Positions 1 through 8,797 of a stretch of DNA of 64,000 nt are shown piece by piece. A program made the translations under genes and the position numbers. Origin of the DNA: HGW-17 sp964516435 (GTDB taxonomy: Bacteria > Myxococcota_A > Polyangia > HGW-17). The stretch lies in NCBI GenBank assembly GCA_964516435.1, contig CAZEZP010000101.1, positions 1 to 64,000 of the forward strand. Direction: 5' to 3'. The first letter of the stretch is position 1, and each line of letters begins with the position of its first letter. The notes beneath the pieces are model-generated. The model searched no databases and was not told where the DNA came from. It was given only the letters and a program-made list of their open reading frames with translations.

Positions 1-906
1 CTCGACGTGCTCACCCGCCTGTACAACCCCAAGCGCACGGTGCACGCCGAACTGGTCTTTTCCGACTTTCCCGCCGCCAGCCGCGAGAAGAAGGCGCTGG
101 CCAACATTCAGGAAGCCAAGACCATGGACATGCTCGTGCTCATGGTAGGGGCGTTCTCGGGCGACGGCGGCGCGCCCGACCCCGCGGGAGAACTGGAGAA
201 CCTGCTCACCGAGATGGTGCTGGTAGACCTGGAGCATGTGAGCAAGTATCTGGACAAGCAGCGCAAGGTGCCGGCCGCGGCCAAGGACACCCGCCTGTTC
301 GCCCTGGTGGAGCGTCTGCTGCCGCACCTGGAGCAGGGGCTGCCGCTGCGTTCCTTCGGGCTGACGGCCGACGAGGAGAACCTGCTGCGCGGGTTCTCGT
401 TCCTGACGCAGAAGCCGGCGCTGGCGGCGATCAACGTCGACGAGGACCGGCTCGCGCGGCCGGCGGATCCCAGACTGGAGGAAATCGCCCGCAGCCACGG
501 CGTGGTGCCGTTTCTCCTCTCGGCCCGCGTGGAGGAGGAAATCGCCCAACTCTCCCCCGAGGATCAGGAGATGTTCCTGGCGGATCTCGGGCTCACGGAA
601 AAGCTTTCGGCCCGCCTCATCCGGGCGGCCTACGATCTGGCCAACCTGATGTCGTTCTTCACGGTGGGCCCCGACGAGGTGCGGGCGTGGACGATCCGCA
701 AGAACACGCCGGCCAGGCAGGCCGCCGGCGCCATCCACAGCGATCTGGAAAAGGGCTTCATCCGGGCAGAGGTATTCACCTACGACGACATCGTGGCCGT
801 GCAGGGCAATGAGGCCGAGTTGAAAAAGCGCGGCAAACTGCGGCTCGAGGGGAAGGACTACATCGTCCAGGACGGCGACATCCTGCACATCCGATTCAAT
901 GTTTGA
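1..906 (+). CDS. ychF: Redox-regulated ATPase YchF, 3' part only
   Basis: The reading frame is open from the first base, so the gene begins upstream and the N-terminal P-loop G1 region is missing. What remains is the rest of the G domain, the helical insert, and a C-terminal TGS domain that ends with the family signature GKLRLEGKDY and then QDGDILHIRFNV. YchF/OLA1 proteins are Obg-related P-loop NTPases that prefer ATP, bind ribosomes and modulate stress responses; that is family knowledge. The middle of the protein is divergent, but the TGS end is diagnostic. A GTG at base 7 is internal and should not be taken as the start. The gene is followed by a short AT-rich spacer and then alaS. Confidence 0.85.
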   Translation, partial: LDVLTRLYNPKRTVHAELVFSDFPAASREKKALANIQEAKTMDMLVLMVGAFSGDGGAPDPAGELENLLTEMVLVDLEHVSKYLDKQRKVPAAAKDTRLFALVERLLPHLEQGLPLRSFGLTADEENLLRGFSFLTQKPALAAINVDEDRLARPADPRLEEIARSHGVVPFLLSARVEEEIAQLSPEDQEMFLADLGLTEKLSARLIRAAYDLANLMSFFTVGPDEVRAWTIRKNTPARQAAGAIHSDLEKGFIRAEVFTYDDIVAVQGNEAELKKRGKLRLEGKDYIVQDGDILHIRFNV

Positions 907-957
907 TTATTATAATAAAAATTATAATTCTCGTCTTTTATTACACAGGTGAATAAA

Positions 958-3606
958 ATGAAGACTGCATCCGAAATCCGGCAAGCCTTTCTCGATTTCT
1001 TCGCGCAGCGCGGGCACCAGATCGTCCCTTCGGCCCCGGTGTTTCCGCAGGACGACCCCACGCCCCTGTTCACCAACGCCGGCATGAACCAGTTCAAGGA
1101 CGTGTTTCTGGGTACCGGCACCCGGCCCTACACCCGCGCGGCCGACACGCAGAAGTGCATCCGCGTCTCCGGCAAGCACAACGATCTCGAGGAGGTGGGG
1201 TACGACACCTATCACCACACGTTCTTCGAGATGCTGGGCAACTGGTCGTTCGGCGATTATTTCAAGGCCGAGGCCATTGCGTGGGCCTGGGAGTTCCTGA
1301 CCGGCGTCATGGGCATGGATCCGCAGCTGCTCTACGTGACGGTGTTCGAAGGCAACTCCGCGGTGCCGCGCGACGAGGAGAGCGCGCGCATCTGGCGGGA
1401 GAGCGTGGGGGTCCCCCACGAGCGCATCCACTTTTGCGGCGCCAAGGACAACTTCTGGGAGATGGGCGATACGGGACCCTGCGGCCCCTGCACCGAGATC
1501 CACGTGGACCGCGGGCCCGCCGCCTGCGACCGGCAGGGGCACCCCGGGCACGTCTGCCGTGTCAACGGCGACTGCGCGCGCTTCATCGAGGTGTGGAACC
1601 TCGTGTTCATCCAGTACAACCGCCTGCCCGACGGATCGCTTGCGCCCCTGCCGGCCAGGCATGTGGACACGGGCATGGGCTTCGAGCGGCTCGTGGCGCT
1701 GGTCAACGGCAAGTTGAGCAACTACGACACCGACCTGTTCGCGCCCCTCTTCGACCATCTCACCACGCGCAGTGGCATCGCTTATGGCGCCGGCGCGCAG
1801 ACGGACGTGGCCATGCGCGTGATCGCCGACCACATCCGCACGCTGTGCATGGCCATCACTGATGGCGTCATGCCCGCCAACACCGGCCGCGGCTACGTGC
1901 TGCGCCGCCTGCTGCGCCGCGCCGTGCGCTATGGCCGGCAGTTTTTGGGCCTGACCGATCCGTTCCTGGCCGAACTGGCGCCCCGCGTGGGGGCCGTCTA
2001 TGCGGACATCTTCCCGGAAATCGGCCAGCGCCTGCCGCATCTGCAGGCGGTGCTCACCAGCGAGGAGCAGGCGTTCGGCCGCACGATCGAGCAGGGCATT
2101 TCCCGTTTCGAGGAACTGGCCGCCGACCTGGGCGCGGGCGCCACGATCGACGGGGCCAAGGCGTTCCAACTCTATGCCACGTACGGGTTTCCGCGGGATC
2201 TGATCGACCTGATGGCCCGCGAGCGCAACCTGGCGGTGGACGATGCGGGCTGGCGCGAGGCGGAGGCCGAACACGAAAAGGCCAGCGAGGGCAAGAAGCG
2301 CGTCTACACGACGCTCTCCATCGAGGCGCTCTCCGGTCTGCCTGCATCGGTGTTCGAAGGATATCCGCACGATGGTGCGGCCCGCGATTTCGGGACCGAG
2401 TGCGAGGCGTCGGCCCTACGCCTGTTGCAGGACGATACCGTGCTGGTGCTGGACCGCACGCCGTTCTATGCCGAAAGCGGCGGCCAGGTCGGCGATGCGG
2501 GCGTGATCGAAGGCGCTGGTTTTCGTTTCGAAGTGCAAAATACGCGGAGGTTCGGAGATTACATCCTGCACGAGGGGACGCTGGCGATGGGCGATGCCGG
2601 CATGCTGCCGCTGCCGGTCACGGCCCGCGTGGATCGCGGCCGGCGCCTCTCCATCATGGCCAACCACACGGCCACGCATCTTCTGCACCATGCCCTTCGC
2701 CAGGTGCTCGGCGAACACGCGGCCCAGCAGGGCTCCTCGGTGGAGCCCGGGCGGCTGCGCTTCGACTTCACGCATCCGGGGCGGCTCTCTTCCGAGGAAC
2801 TGGAGGCCGTGGAGCGCATCGTCAACGAAAGGATCCTGGAGAACGCGCCCGTCCGCGTGGACGTGCTCTCCCTGCAGGAGGCGCGCGAACGCGGCGCCAT
2901 CGCCATCTTCGGTGAAAAATACGGGGAGCGCGTGCGCATGGTGTCGGCCGGGGATTTCTCGCGCGAACTGTGCGGCGGCACCCATGTGCTGGCCACGGGA
3001 CAAATCGGAATGTTCGCCATTCTGGAGGAGAGCGCGCTATCCGCGGGCGTGCGCCGCATCGTGGCGGTCACGCGGCAGGGAGCGCTGGAGCATTTCCGTT
3101 CGCTGCGCGAGACCCTGGGGCAGGTGCAGAGGATTTTGAAGACGTCGGCGGATCAGGTGCCTGCCCGGGTGGAGAGGCTGCTCGCGCAGGTGGAGGAACT
3201 CAAGGCCGAGCAGGCGAAGAAGAGCGCGGCCGATGTGCGCTCGCTGCGCGATGGACTGTGGGAGAAGGCCGCCCGCGTGGGCGATGTGCACGTCATCGTG
3301 GCCTACTTCGCCGAATTGAACCGCGAGCAGGCCGCCCGGCTGGCGGATGATCTGCGCTCGGACGCGCGTTCCTGCGCGGGTTTGCTGGTGGTTCCGGAAA
3401 AGGACGATCAACTGGCGCTGGTGACGTTCGCCTCGGCTTCGGTGAAGGCCGTGCATGCGGGCAACCTGCTCAAGGAAATCGCCCCGCAGGTGGGCGGCCG
3501 CGGCGGCGGGCGCGCGGATTTCGCGCAGGGCGGCGGACGGGATCCGCAGAAGGTGCCCATGCTGCTGGAATTCGCACGCAATCGGTTGATTTCGCTTCTT
3601 TCCTGA
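958..3606 (+). CDS. alaS: Alanine--tRNA ligase
   Basis: Full-length AlaRS of 882 residues. It charges tRNA-Ala and edits mischarged Ser/Gly. The class II catalytic core is N-terminal (FTNAGMNQFKDVFLG motif near residue 45). The editing domain carries HTATHLLHH and the Zn ligands CGGTH, and a C-terminal C-Ala domain ends in a Gly-rich tail. I chose the ATG at 958 because AGGTGA lies five bases upstream; a GTG at 949 overlaps that ribosome site and is less likely. The preceding 50 bases are strongly AT-rich and probably contain the promoter, but I could not find a convincing pair of boxes. No anomaly is seen in the protein. Confidence 0.96.
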   Translation: MKTASEIRQAFLDFFAQRGHQIVPSAPVFPQDDPTPLFTNAGMNQFKDVFLGTGTRPYTRAADTQKCIRVSGKHNDLEEVGYDTYHHTFFEMLGNWSFGDYFKAEAIAWAWEFLTGVMGMDPQLLYVTVFEGNSAVPRDEESARIWRESVGVPHERIHFCGAKDNFWEMGDTGPCGPCTEIHVDRGPAACDRQGHPGHVCRVNGDCARFIEVWNLVFIQYNRLPDGSLAPLPARHVDTGMGFERLVALVNGKLSNYDTDLFAPLFDHLTTRSGIAYGAGAQTDVAMRVIADHIRTLCMAITDGVMPANTGRGYVLRRLLRRAVRYGRQFLGLTDPFLAELAPRVGAVYADIFPEIGQRLPHLQAVLTSEEQAFGRTIEQGISRFEELAADLGAGATIDGAKAFQLYATYGFPRDLIDLMARERNLAVDDAGWREAEAEHEKASEGKKRVYTTLSIEALSGLPASVFEGYPHDGAARDFGTECEASALRLLQDDTVLVLDRTPFYAESGGQVGDAGVIEGAGFRFEVQNTRRFGDYILHEGTLAMGDAGMLPLPVTARVDRGRRLSIMANHTATHLLHHALRQVLGEHAAQQGSSVEPGRLRFDFTHPGRLSSEELEAVERIVNERILENAPVRVDVLSLQEARERGAIAIFGEKYGERVRMVSAGDFSRELCGGTHVLATGQIGMFAILEESALSAGVRRIVAVTRQGALEHFRSLRETLGQVQRILKTSADQVPARVERLLAQVEELKAEQAKKSAADVRSLRDGLWEKAARVGDVHVIVAYFAELNREQAARLADDLRSDARSCAGLLVVPEKDDQLALVTFASASVKAVHAGNLLKEIAPQVGGRGGGRADFAQGGGRDPQKVPMLLEFARNRLISLLS

Positions 3607-3619
3607 ATGCATTTTCGGT

Positions 3620-3645
3620 CCGTCCCTGTGCAGGGTTCGGGACGG
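3620..3645 (+). other. Hairpin just upstream of the cyclase-fusion ribosome site
   Basis: CCGTCCC and GGGACGG form a perfect 7-bp stem with a 12-base loop. It sits between the alaS stop and the AAGGAGG ribosome site of the next gene. There is no U-run, so it is not an intrinsic terminator. It might stabilise a processed mRNA 5' end or limit read-through translation; this is inference. Confidence 0.3.
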
Positions 3646-3659
3646 CAAGGAGGGCCAAC

Positions 3660-5534
3660 ATGAAAAAAGTCCTGATCCTGGCGGCGGGACGCGGTGTGCG
3701 GCTGGATCGCAAGAGCAAGCCCAAACCGCTGGTCGAGGTTTGCAACCAGCCCATCCTCATGCGGCTGCTCGACGGATTTTCGGCGGTGGGCGTGGAGGAT
3801 TTCACCATCGTCGTGGGCCACCAGAAGGAAAAGATCGTCCAGGAGGTCACGGCCCGCACCGCCGGGCGCCTGTGCGTGGCGTTCGTGGAGAATCCGCGCT
3901 TCGAGGGCGGCTTGGCCCAGAGCATCCTGTGCGCCCGCGGGCACATGACGGAGCCCTTTCTGCTGAGCATGGGAGATCACGTCTTCGATGGGGAGCATTT
4001 CCGGCGCATCGCTTCCCTGCCCGACCCGCAGGGAACGGTGACCGTGCTCGTGGATGCGCGCATTTCGGAAGGAAAGGCCGCACCCGACGACGTGAAGGTG
4101 CGTTTCGGCGCCGACGGTCGCGTGGACGCCATCGGAACCGATCTGGATCGCTACGACGCCGTGGACATGGGCTTCTTCGCCGTGGACCCGGAATTTTTCC
4201 GCGCGCTGGAAGATGCGGTCCAGAAAAACCCCGATGCCTCGCTTTCCGATGCGCTGCAGGCGTGGGCCTCCGCGGGAAGGCTTCGCTATGAAATCGCTGA
4301 TGAAGCCGGATGGGACGACATCGACACGCCGTCGGATCTCATCCGCGCGGAAATGCGGGTGCGCGAGAAACTGCGCATGGGCGGGCTTTCCCATGTGGTG
4401 TTCGCCAGCCGCCGCGTGCCCGATGCCGTGCATGATTTCGTGGTGGGCGAGCCCGTCACCACCAAGATGGTGATGATGCGCGGCTTCTTCCGCAGACCCG
4501 AGGATTTCGAATTCATCCCGCGCGAGAGCGCTTCCTCGCCCATCTTCCTGTTTTCCGACGAGACCGTCACGCGGCTGTATGCGGCCGATCTGCATCAGGC
4601 CATGCGCCGCATGGGCTACGACGCGCATCTGATTACCATGCCCGATGGCGAGGGCAGCAAGAGCCTGTCCAATTTCGTGGAACTGACCGAGCGCGTGCTG
4701 CGCCTGGGCGTGGACGAACGCTCCGTGTTCGTGAGCGTGGGCGGCGGGATGGTGTGCAATGTGTGCGGATTCGTGGCCTCGTGCATCTACCGGGGGCTTT
4801 CCCTCATCCACCTGCCCACGTCGCTGATGGCGCAGTGCGATGCGGCCATCAGCCACAAGCAGGCCATCAACGGCGCGCACGGCAAGAACATGGTGGGTTC
4901 CTACTACAGCCCGCGCATGGTGCTCGTGGACGTCGAAACCCTGCGTTCCCTGCCTGCGCGCCTCATCCACGACGGGATGGCCGAAGTCATCAAGCACGCG
5001 CTCTGCCAGGATGCCGGCTATGTGGAGTCTCTGCTCGCATTTTCCGGGGATTGCGCCGGCGACATCGATTTCCTGGAACGCGTGGTGGAGCGCAACATCC
5101 GGCTCAAGTGCGAGTTGGTCCACGCGGATCCACATGAGCAGGGGATCGGGATGATCATGCAGTACGGGCATACGGTGGGTCATCCCGTGGAACACATGTC
5201 CGGATACAGTTATTATCATGGGGAAAGCATTTCCGTGGGCATGGTGGCGGCGGCCCGGATCGCCCGCATCCTGAACGTCTGCGATGATGCCCTGGTGCAG
5301 GTCCACGAGGAGTTGATTGGGAAATACGGTCTGCCCACTCGCATTCCAGCGGGCATCACAGTCGATGGCCTGATGGAGGCGCTGCGCTACAACAAGCGCT
5401 ATACCGTCGAGGGCACGCAGATGATTCTGCTCGCCGATCTGGGAAAACCCTGGACCGTGAACGGGCGCCACGTCATTCCGGTCACCAACGGCATTCTGCG
5501 CGAGGCCCTGGAGCAGATTCTGACTTCGCCGTGA
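3660..5534 (+). CDS. Fusion of a cytidylyltransferase-like nucleotidyltransferase and a DOI-synthase/DHQ-synthase-like sugar phosphate cyclase
   Basis: A 624-residue, two-domain protein. Residues 1-235 are a nucleotidyltransferase: LILAAGRGVRL with PKPLVEV, a GDH metal motif at 105-107 and WDDIDTPSDL near 219. This pattern is most like inositol-1-phosphate cytidylyltransferases. Residues 270-624 are a dehydroquinate-synthase-fold cyclase: GGGMV (361-365) for NAD, LPTSLMAQ, KQAIN (400-404) followed by GKNMVGSYY, and the Zn ligands E442, H504 and H520 (MAEVIKH, GHTVGH, YHGES). KQAIN in place of the DHQ-synthase GGKTAIN is what I recall for 2-deoxy-scyllo-inosose synthases, so the product may be a cyclitol rather than dehydroquinate. 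The AAGGAGG site fixes the ATG. The substrate is not known, and no aminotransferase or other aminocyclitol gene lies nearby. Confidence 0.8.
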   Translation: MKKVLILAAGRGVRLDRKSKPKPLVEVCNQPILMRLLDGFSAVGVEDFTIVVGHQKEKIVQEVTARTAGRLCVAFVENPRFEGGLAQSILCARGHMTEPFLLSMGDHVFDGEHFRRIASLPDPQGTVTVLVDARISEGKAAPDDVKVRFGADGRVDAIGTDLDRYDAVDMGFFAVDPEFFRALEDAVQKNPDASLSDALQAWASAGRLRYEIADEAGWDDIDTPSDLIRAEMRVREKLRMGGLSHVVFASRRVPDAVHDFVVGEPVTTKMVMMRGFFRRPEDFEFIPRESASSPIFLFSDETVTRLYAADLHQAMRRMGYDAHLITMPDGEGSKSLSNFVELTERVLRLGVDERSVFVSVGGGMVCNVCGFVASCIYRGLSLIHLPTSLMAQCDAAISHKQAINGAHGKNMVGSYYSPRMVLVDVETLRSLPARLIHDGMAEVIKHALCQDAGYVESLLAFSGDCAGDIDFLERVVERNIRLKCELVHADPHEQGIGMIMQYGHTVGHPVEHMSGYSYYHGESISVGMVAAARIARILNVCDDALVQVHEELIGKYGLPTRIPAGITVDGLMEALRYNKRYTVEGTQMILLADLGKPWTVNGRHVIPVTNGILREALEQILTSP

Positions 5535-5588
5535 CGGCGCCTGTAGTGGGCGAAATGCATTCAATTTTGCCGGACGGTGAGTTTTTGA

Positions 5589-5616
5589 TTGCGCCCCAGG
5601 ACGTGGCGGCTATAAT
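5589..5616 (+). promoter_or_regulatory. Candidate sigma-70 promoter for the Fic-like gene
   Basis: TTGCGC (5589-5594), a 16-base spacer and a perfect TATAAT (5611-5616). The predicted start of transcription lies about 25 bases before the ATG at 5650. TTGATT four bases further up would need a 20-base spacer and is less likely. Confidence 0.5.
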
Positions 5617-5649
5617 CGCTCCAGCTTTTCGAGGTTTTGCAGGTGAGTG

Positions 5650-6429
5650 ATGGCACGACAGACGACATACACGATCACGGATTCCAAGGAAACGCAGAAA
5701 CTCGACGAGGAGGTCCAGGAGTTCCGGCGGATCCTGGATGGATGGAGCGATGCCAAGCGGGCGCAGTTCCAGCAGGACATCGACGTCACGTGGTGCTTTC
5801 ACGAATTCGCCATGGAAGGCATCATCCTGGGGGAACTGGAAATCCGTTCGGCGCTCGATCCCCGCATCATTTCCGACAGCACGCTCATTCCTCATTACGA
5901 TGACGTGGTGTCCTTCCACAAGGGCATGCAGTTCGCGAGGAATGAGGGGCAAAAGAAACGCCTGACCATCGGCATGACCTACATCAAGGATCTGCACGAG
6001 ACCATCACGCCGCCGTCGGAAGCCAAGTTGCTCGCCTATCGCAAGGAAATGCCGCTTCACCGCCAGTATGCGCACGATTTCGCGCTGCCGGAGAAGATTC
6101 CCTACCGCATGCGCAAGTTGGGGGAATGGCTTCAGGGTGCAGAGTTTAAAAAACTTCCTCCCATCACCCGGGCGGCGGCCATCCACAACCGGGTCATGGC
6201 CATTTTCCCATGGCCCCGCAACAGCGGCACGCTGGCCCGCCTGCTGATGAACATCGTGCTCATGCATGCCGGCTACCCGCCGGCCATCATTCCGCACCAG
6301 GAGCGCCAGACGTATTACGACAACATTCTCATGGACATCAACCAGGACAACGAGACGCACATCGGCTCGATGATCGTCGACACCATCTCGCTGTTCGTCA
6401 ACAGCGTCATCAAGCGCTACGGAAAGTGA
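5650..6429 (+). CDS. Fic-fold protein with a degenerate Fic motif
   Basis: 259 residues. The segment AAAIHNRVMAIF...ARLLMNIVLMHAGYPP aligns with the Fic core helix and its following loop, where active enzymes have HPFx(D/E)GNGRxxR. Here the motif reads FPWPRNSGTLAR (residues 186-197). The catalytic His is Phe186, the acidic metal ligand is Arg, and the phosphate-binding GNG and the first Arg are lost. An inhibitory-helix-like MEG is retained at 55-57. Fic enzymes transfer AMP or other phosphate-containing groups to proteins; this one is unlikely to do so by the usual mechanism. The ATG at 5650 follows AGGTGA; a GTG at 5647 is possible. Neighbours give no partner. Confidence is high for the fold and moderate for loss of activity. 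Confidence 0.72.
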   Translation: MARQTTYTITDSKETQKLDEEVQEFRRILDGWSDAKRAQFQQDIDVTWCFHEFAMEGIILGELEIRSALDPRIISDSTLIPHYDDVVSFHKGMQFARNEGQKKRLTIGMTYIKDLHETITPPSEAKLLAYRKEMPLHRQYAHDFALPEKIPYRMRKLGEWLQGAEFKKLPPITRAAAIHNRVMAIFPWPRNSGTLARLLMNIVLMHAGYPPAIIPHQERQTYYDNILMDINQDNETHIGSMIVDTISLFVNSVIKRYGK

Positions 6430-6455
6430 GCCTTTTCGTGCCGGCAGTTCTGCGC

Positions 6456-7256
6456 ATGCATCTTCGAATCCTTCTCTTCCTGCTGCTGGCCGCCGGGTGC
6501 ACGTCCTACCGGCGTCCCTACCCGGCGCCCCGGGCGCCCGAAGTCCTGCGCGCCATGGCTCCATCGGGCATCTCGGCGCTGCGCGCCCGCGGGAAGGTGG
6601 ACACCTTCACGGACAAGGGCCGCCTGAAGGTCAACGTGTTCATGATCGCCGACGCCCGGGGCCGGCTGCGCTTCGACGCCGTCACGCCGCCGCCCATGAA
6701 CGCCACGGTGCTGCTGGTGACTTCGGACGGCCAGACCTTCATCGCCAACGACCGGGAGCACAATCTGTATTTCGTGGGACCCACCAAGGCGTGCGCCGTG
6801 GCCCAGGTGCTGGGGGTGAGGCTTTCCCCGGAGGAACTCTTCACGCTGCTGACGGGGAAGAATCCATGGCCGGAGGCGAAAGATGCGAAGGTGTCCTGGG
6901 ATTCCGAATGCGGCTGCGAAGTGGTGGAATCCGTGCAGGAACGCCGCCAGATGCGCCTGTGGGTGCTGGGCCGGGATGGAAGGGACAAGTGGCGGCTGCA
7001 AAAAATCGAGGTCAAGACGCCCGATACGAAACTGACCGTGGAATACCGCGGATGGAAAAGAATCGATGGGCATCTCGTTCCCATGCGCATGCGCATCACC
7101 CAGAAGGGCATGAAGGGCGATGCCGTCTTTGCCTGGTCCCGTTTCGAAGCCGACCCCGAGGTGGAGTCGGACGCCTTCCAGCAGGTTCCCGACGTGGACG
7201 CCGTGATCCGGCGCATCGCCGACTGTGACGTGCCTCCCGTGAAACTGGATCCATGA
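6456..7256 (+). CDS. Outer-membrane lipoprotein, LolB/DUF4292-like
   Basis: About 266 residues with a short signal peptide and the lipobox LAAGC. The mature part resembles the LolB/DUF4292 type of beta-barrel-like lipid-binding fold: ALRARGKVDTFTDKGRLKVNVF, then phrases on surfaces and gene-specific loops. Assignment is by general pattern, not by a catalytic motif. An upstream GTG at 6438 has a better ribosome site (AAAGTGAG) and also gives an acceptable signal peptide, so the start is uncertain by 18 bases. The stop overlaps the ATG of xseA by 4 bases, so the two genes are translationally coupled. Its role is unknown; delivery or anchoring of envelope lipids or lipoproteins is a guess from the fold. 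Confidence 0.7.
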   Translation: MHLRILLFLLLAAGCTSYRRPYPAPRAPEVLRAMAPSGISALRARGKVDTFTDKGRLKVNVFMIADARGRLRFDAVTPPPMNATVLLVTSDGQTFIANDREHNLYFVGPTKACAVAQVLGVRLSPEELFTLLTGKNPWPEAKDAKVSWDSECGCEVVESVQERRQMRLWVLGRDGRDKWRLQKIEVKTPDTKLTVEYRGWKRIDGHLVPMRMRITQKGMKGDAVFAWSRFEADPEVESDAFQQVPDVDAVIRRIADCDVPPVKLDP

Positions 7257-8797
7257 CCCGCAAAAAATCCGATTCGCCGCCGGTCTCCTCCCGCCAGCTC
7301 CAGTTGGACGGATTGTTTGGCGGGGTCGTGCCACCTGCGGTTCCTGATGAAAAATCCCCGAACGCCGGAAATAGCCCGGGTGCTGGCGGACCTTCTGGAG
7401 AAGAGGGGGGAATTTCCCCGGCCGAATCCGGCGCGAAAAAGCCCGCCGGGATCGCGGTGCGGGCGTCCCAGGCGCCGCCGGTGTTCACGGTTTCCGAACT
7501 CATCGCAGACGTGAACCGGCGGCTGCGCGCCTACGGCAACCAGGTGTGGGTCGAGGGGGAACTCGGCCAGGTGGGAGAGAAGAACGGCGTCTTTTATTTT
7601 TCAATCAAGGATGCCAAGGCCGCGCTGGACTGTGTGCTCTTCCAGCGGCATGCCGCGCTGCCATTCGAACTGAAGCAGGGGGTTTCCGTTCTGGTGCGCG
7701 GCTATCTCGAGGTGTATCCCGCCCGCGGCAAGTTCACGCTGGTGGTGGAATCGATCGAGCCCCGTGGGGAAGGCGCGCTGCTGCTGGCTTTCCTGCAGTT
7801 GAAGAAGAAACTGGAGGCCGAGGGGCTCTTCGAGAAGCCCAGGCGCAGGCTGCCGCTTCTGCCGCGGGTAGTAGGCGTGGTCACGTCGGAGAGCGGAGCC
7901 GCCTTCCAGGATATTCTCAAGATCGCCCGCCGCCGGGTGGGCTGCCGCATCCTGCTTTCCGATTGTCTGGTGCAGGGCAGCGCCGCTCCGCTGTCGATCA
8001 TCGCCGCACTCAAACTGGTGGAAAGCCGCTCGGACGTGGAGGTGATCATCCTGGCCCGCGGCGGTGGTTCGCTGGAGGATCTCGCCTGCTTCAACGACGA
8101 AGGCGTGGTGCGGGCCGTGCATGCCTGCCGGGTGCCCATCGTCACGGCCATCGGGCATCAGACCGACACCACGCTGGTGGATTTCGTGTCGGACGTGCGT
8201 GCCGCCACGCCCACGGAAGCCGCCGAACTGGTCTTTGCAGATGGCCAGTTGCTGGTGAAGCGGATGGAAACCGTCATGGCCCGCTGCGCCCGGGCCGTTT
8301 CCCTGCGTGTGGAGCAATCCCGCCGCCGGCTGGCCGAGACACGCCTGCCGGAGCCGCAGGTCTGGTTCAACCGCCAGGTGCGCGCCGTCGCGGAGGCGCA
8401 GGCACGACTGGATTCCGCCATCCGCCGGCATCAGGAAACGGCTCGCGCCCGGATGGACGCCGCAGTGCGGCGGCTGGACCGGGTTTCGCCGCAGGTGCGC
8501 CTGATGGAGTGGGACCGGCAGTTGCAGGAAGCCAGGACACGCATGCAGGCTGCGATGGAATTGCGGATGCGCATGCGCGGGGAACTGCTTTCCCGTCTGT
8601 CCGCCCGGCTGGAAGCGCTTTCTCCGCTGGCGGTGCTCGAGCGGGGGTATGCCGTGGTCACATCGGCGTCGGGCCGTTTCGTGCGCGATGCCGGGGAACT
8701 CTCCCCCGGAGACGCCATCGGCATTCGTCTGGCGCGCGGGAACGTGCAGGCCGTGGTGGACGGCGTCGAACTTCCGCAGGAGGAAAAAGCGCCATGA
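7253..8797 (+). CDS. xseA: Exodeoxyribonuclease VII large subunit
   Basis: 514 residues. After about 70 residues of low-complexity N-terminal extension come the OB-fold (VWVEGELGQV, FYFSIKDAKA), the catalytic core (VVGVVTSESGAAFQDIL, ARGGGSLEDL, AIGHQTDTTLVDFVSDVRA) and a long coiled-coil with a C-terminal tail. The enzyme degrades single-stranded DNA to oligonucleotides. Its small subunit gene xseB is not adjacent, unlike in many genomes: the next gene encodes a lipoprotein. The ATG overlaps the preceding stop (ATGA), and its own stop overlaps the following ATG in the same way. The N-terminal extension is unusual for the family. Confidence 0.93.
   Translation: MTRKKSDSPPVSSRQLQLDGLFGGVVPPAVPDEKSPNAGNSPGAGGPSGEEGGISPAESGAKKPAGIAVRASQAPPVFTVSELIADVNRRLRAYGNQVWVEGELGQVGEKNGVFYFSIKDAKAALDCVLFQRHAALPFELKQGVSVLVRGYLEVYPARGKFTLVVESIEPRGEGALLLAFLQLKKKLEAEGLFEKPRRRLPLLPRVVGVVTSESGAAFQDILKIARRRVGCRILLSDCLVQGSAAPLSIIAALKLVESRSDVEVIILARGGGSLEDLACFNDEGVVRAVHACRVPIVTAIGHQTDTTLVDFVSDVRAATPTEAAELVFADGQLLVKRMETVMARCARAVSLRVEQSRRRLAETRLPEPQVWFNRQVRAVAEAQARLDSAIRRHQETARARMDAAVRRLDRVSPQVRLMEWDRQLQEARTRMQAAMELRMRMRGELLSRLSARLEALSPLAVLERGYAVVTSASGRFVRDAGELSPGDAIGIRLARGNVQAVVDGVELPQEEKAP

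Noticed and set aside
922..2370. Long open frame on the minus strand opposite alaS (482 codons)
   Set aside because: It is antisense to a well-identified gene, has no ribosome site or family match and has the Arg/His/Pro-rich composition typical of shadows in GC-rich DNA.
3408..5564. 718-codon minus-strand frame opposite the cyclase fusion
   Set aside because: Antisense shadow with no recognisable domain; the plus-strand frame has strong motifs throughout.
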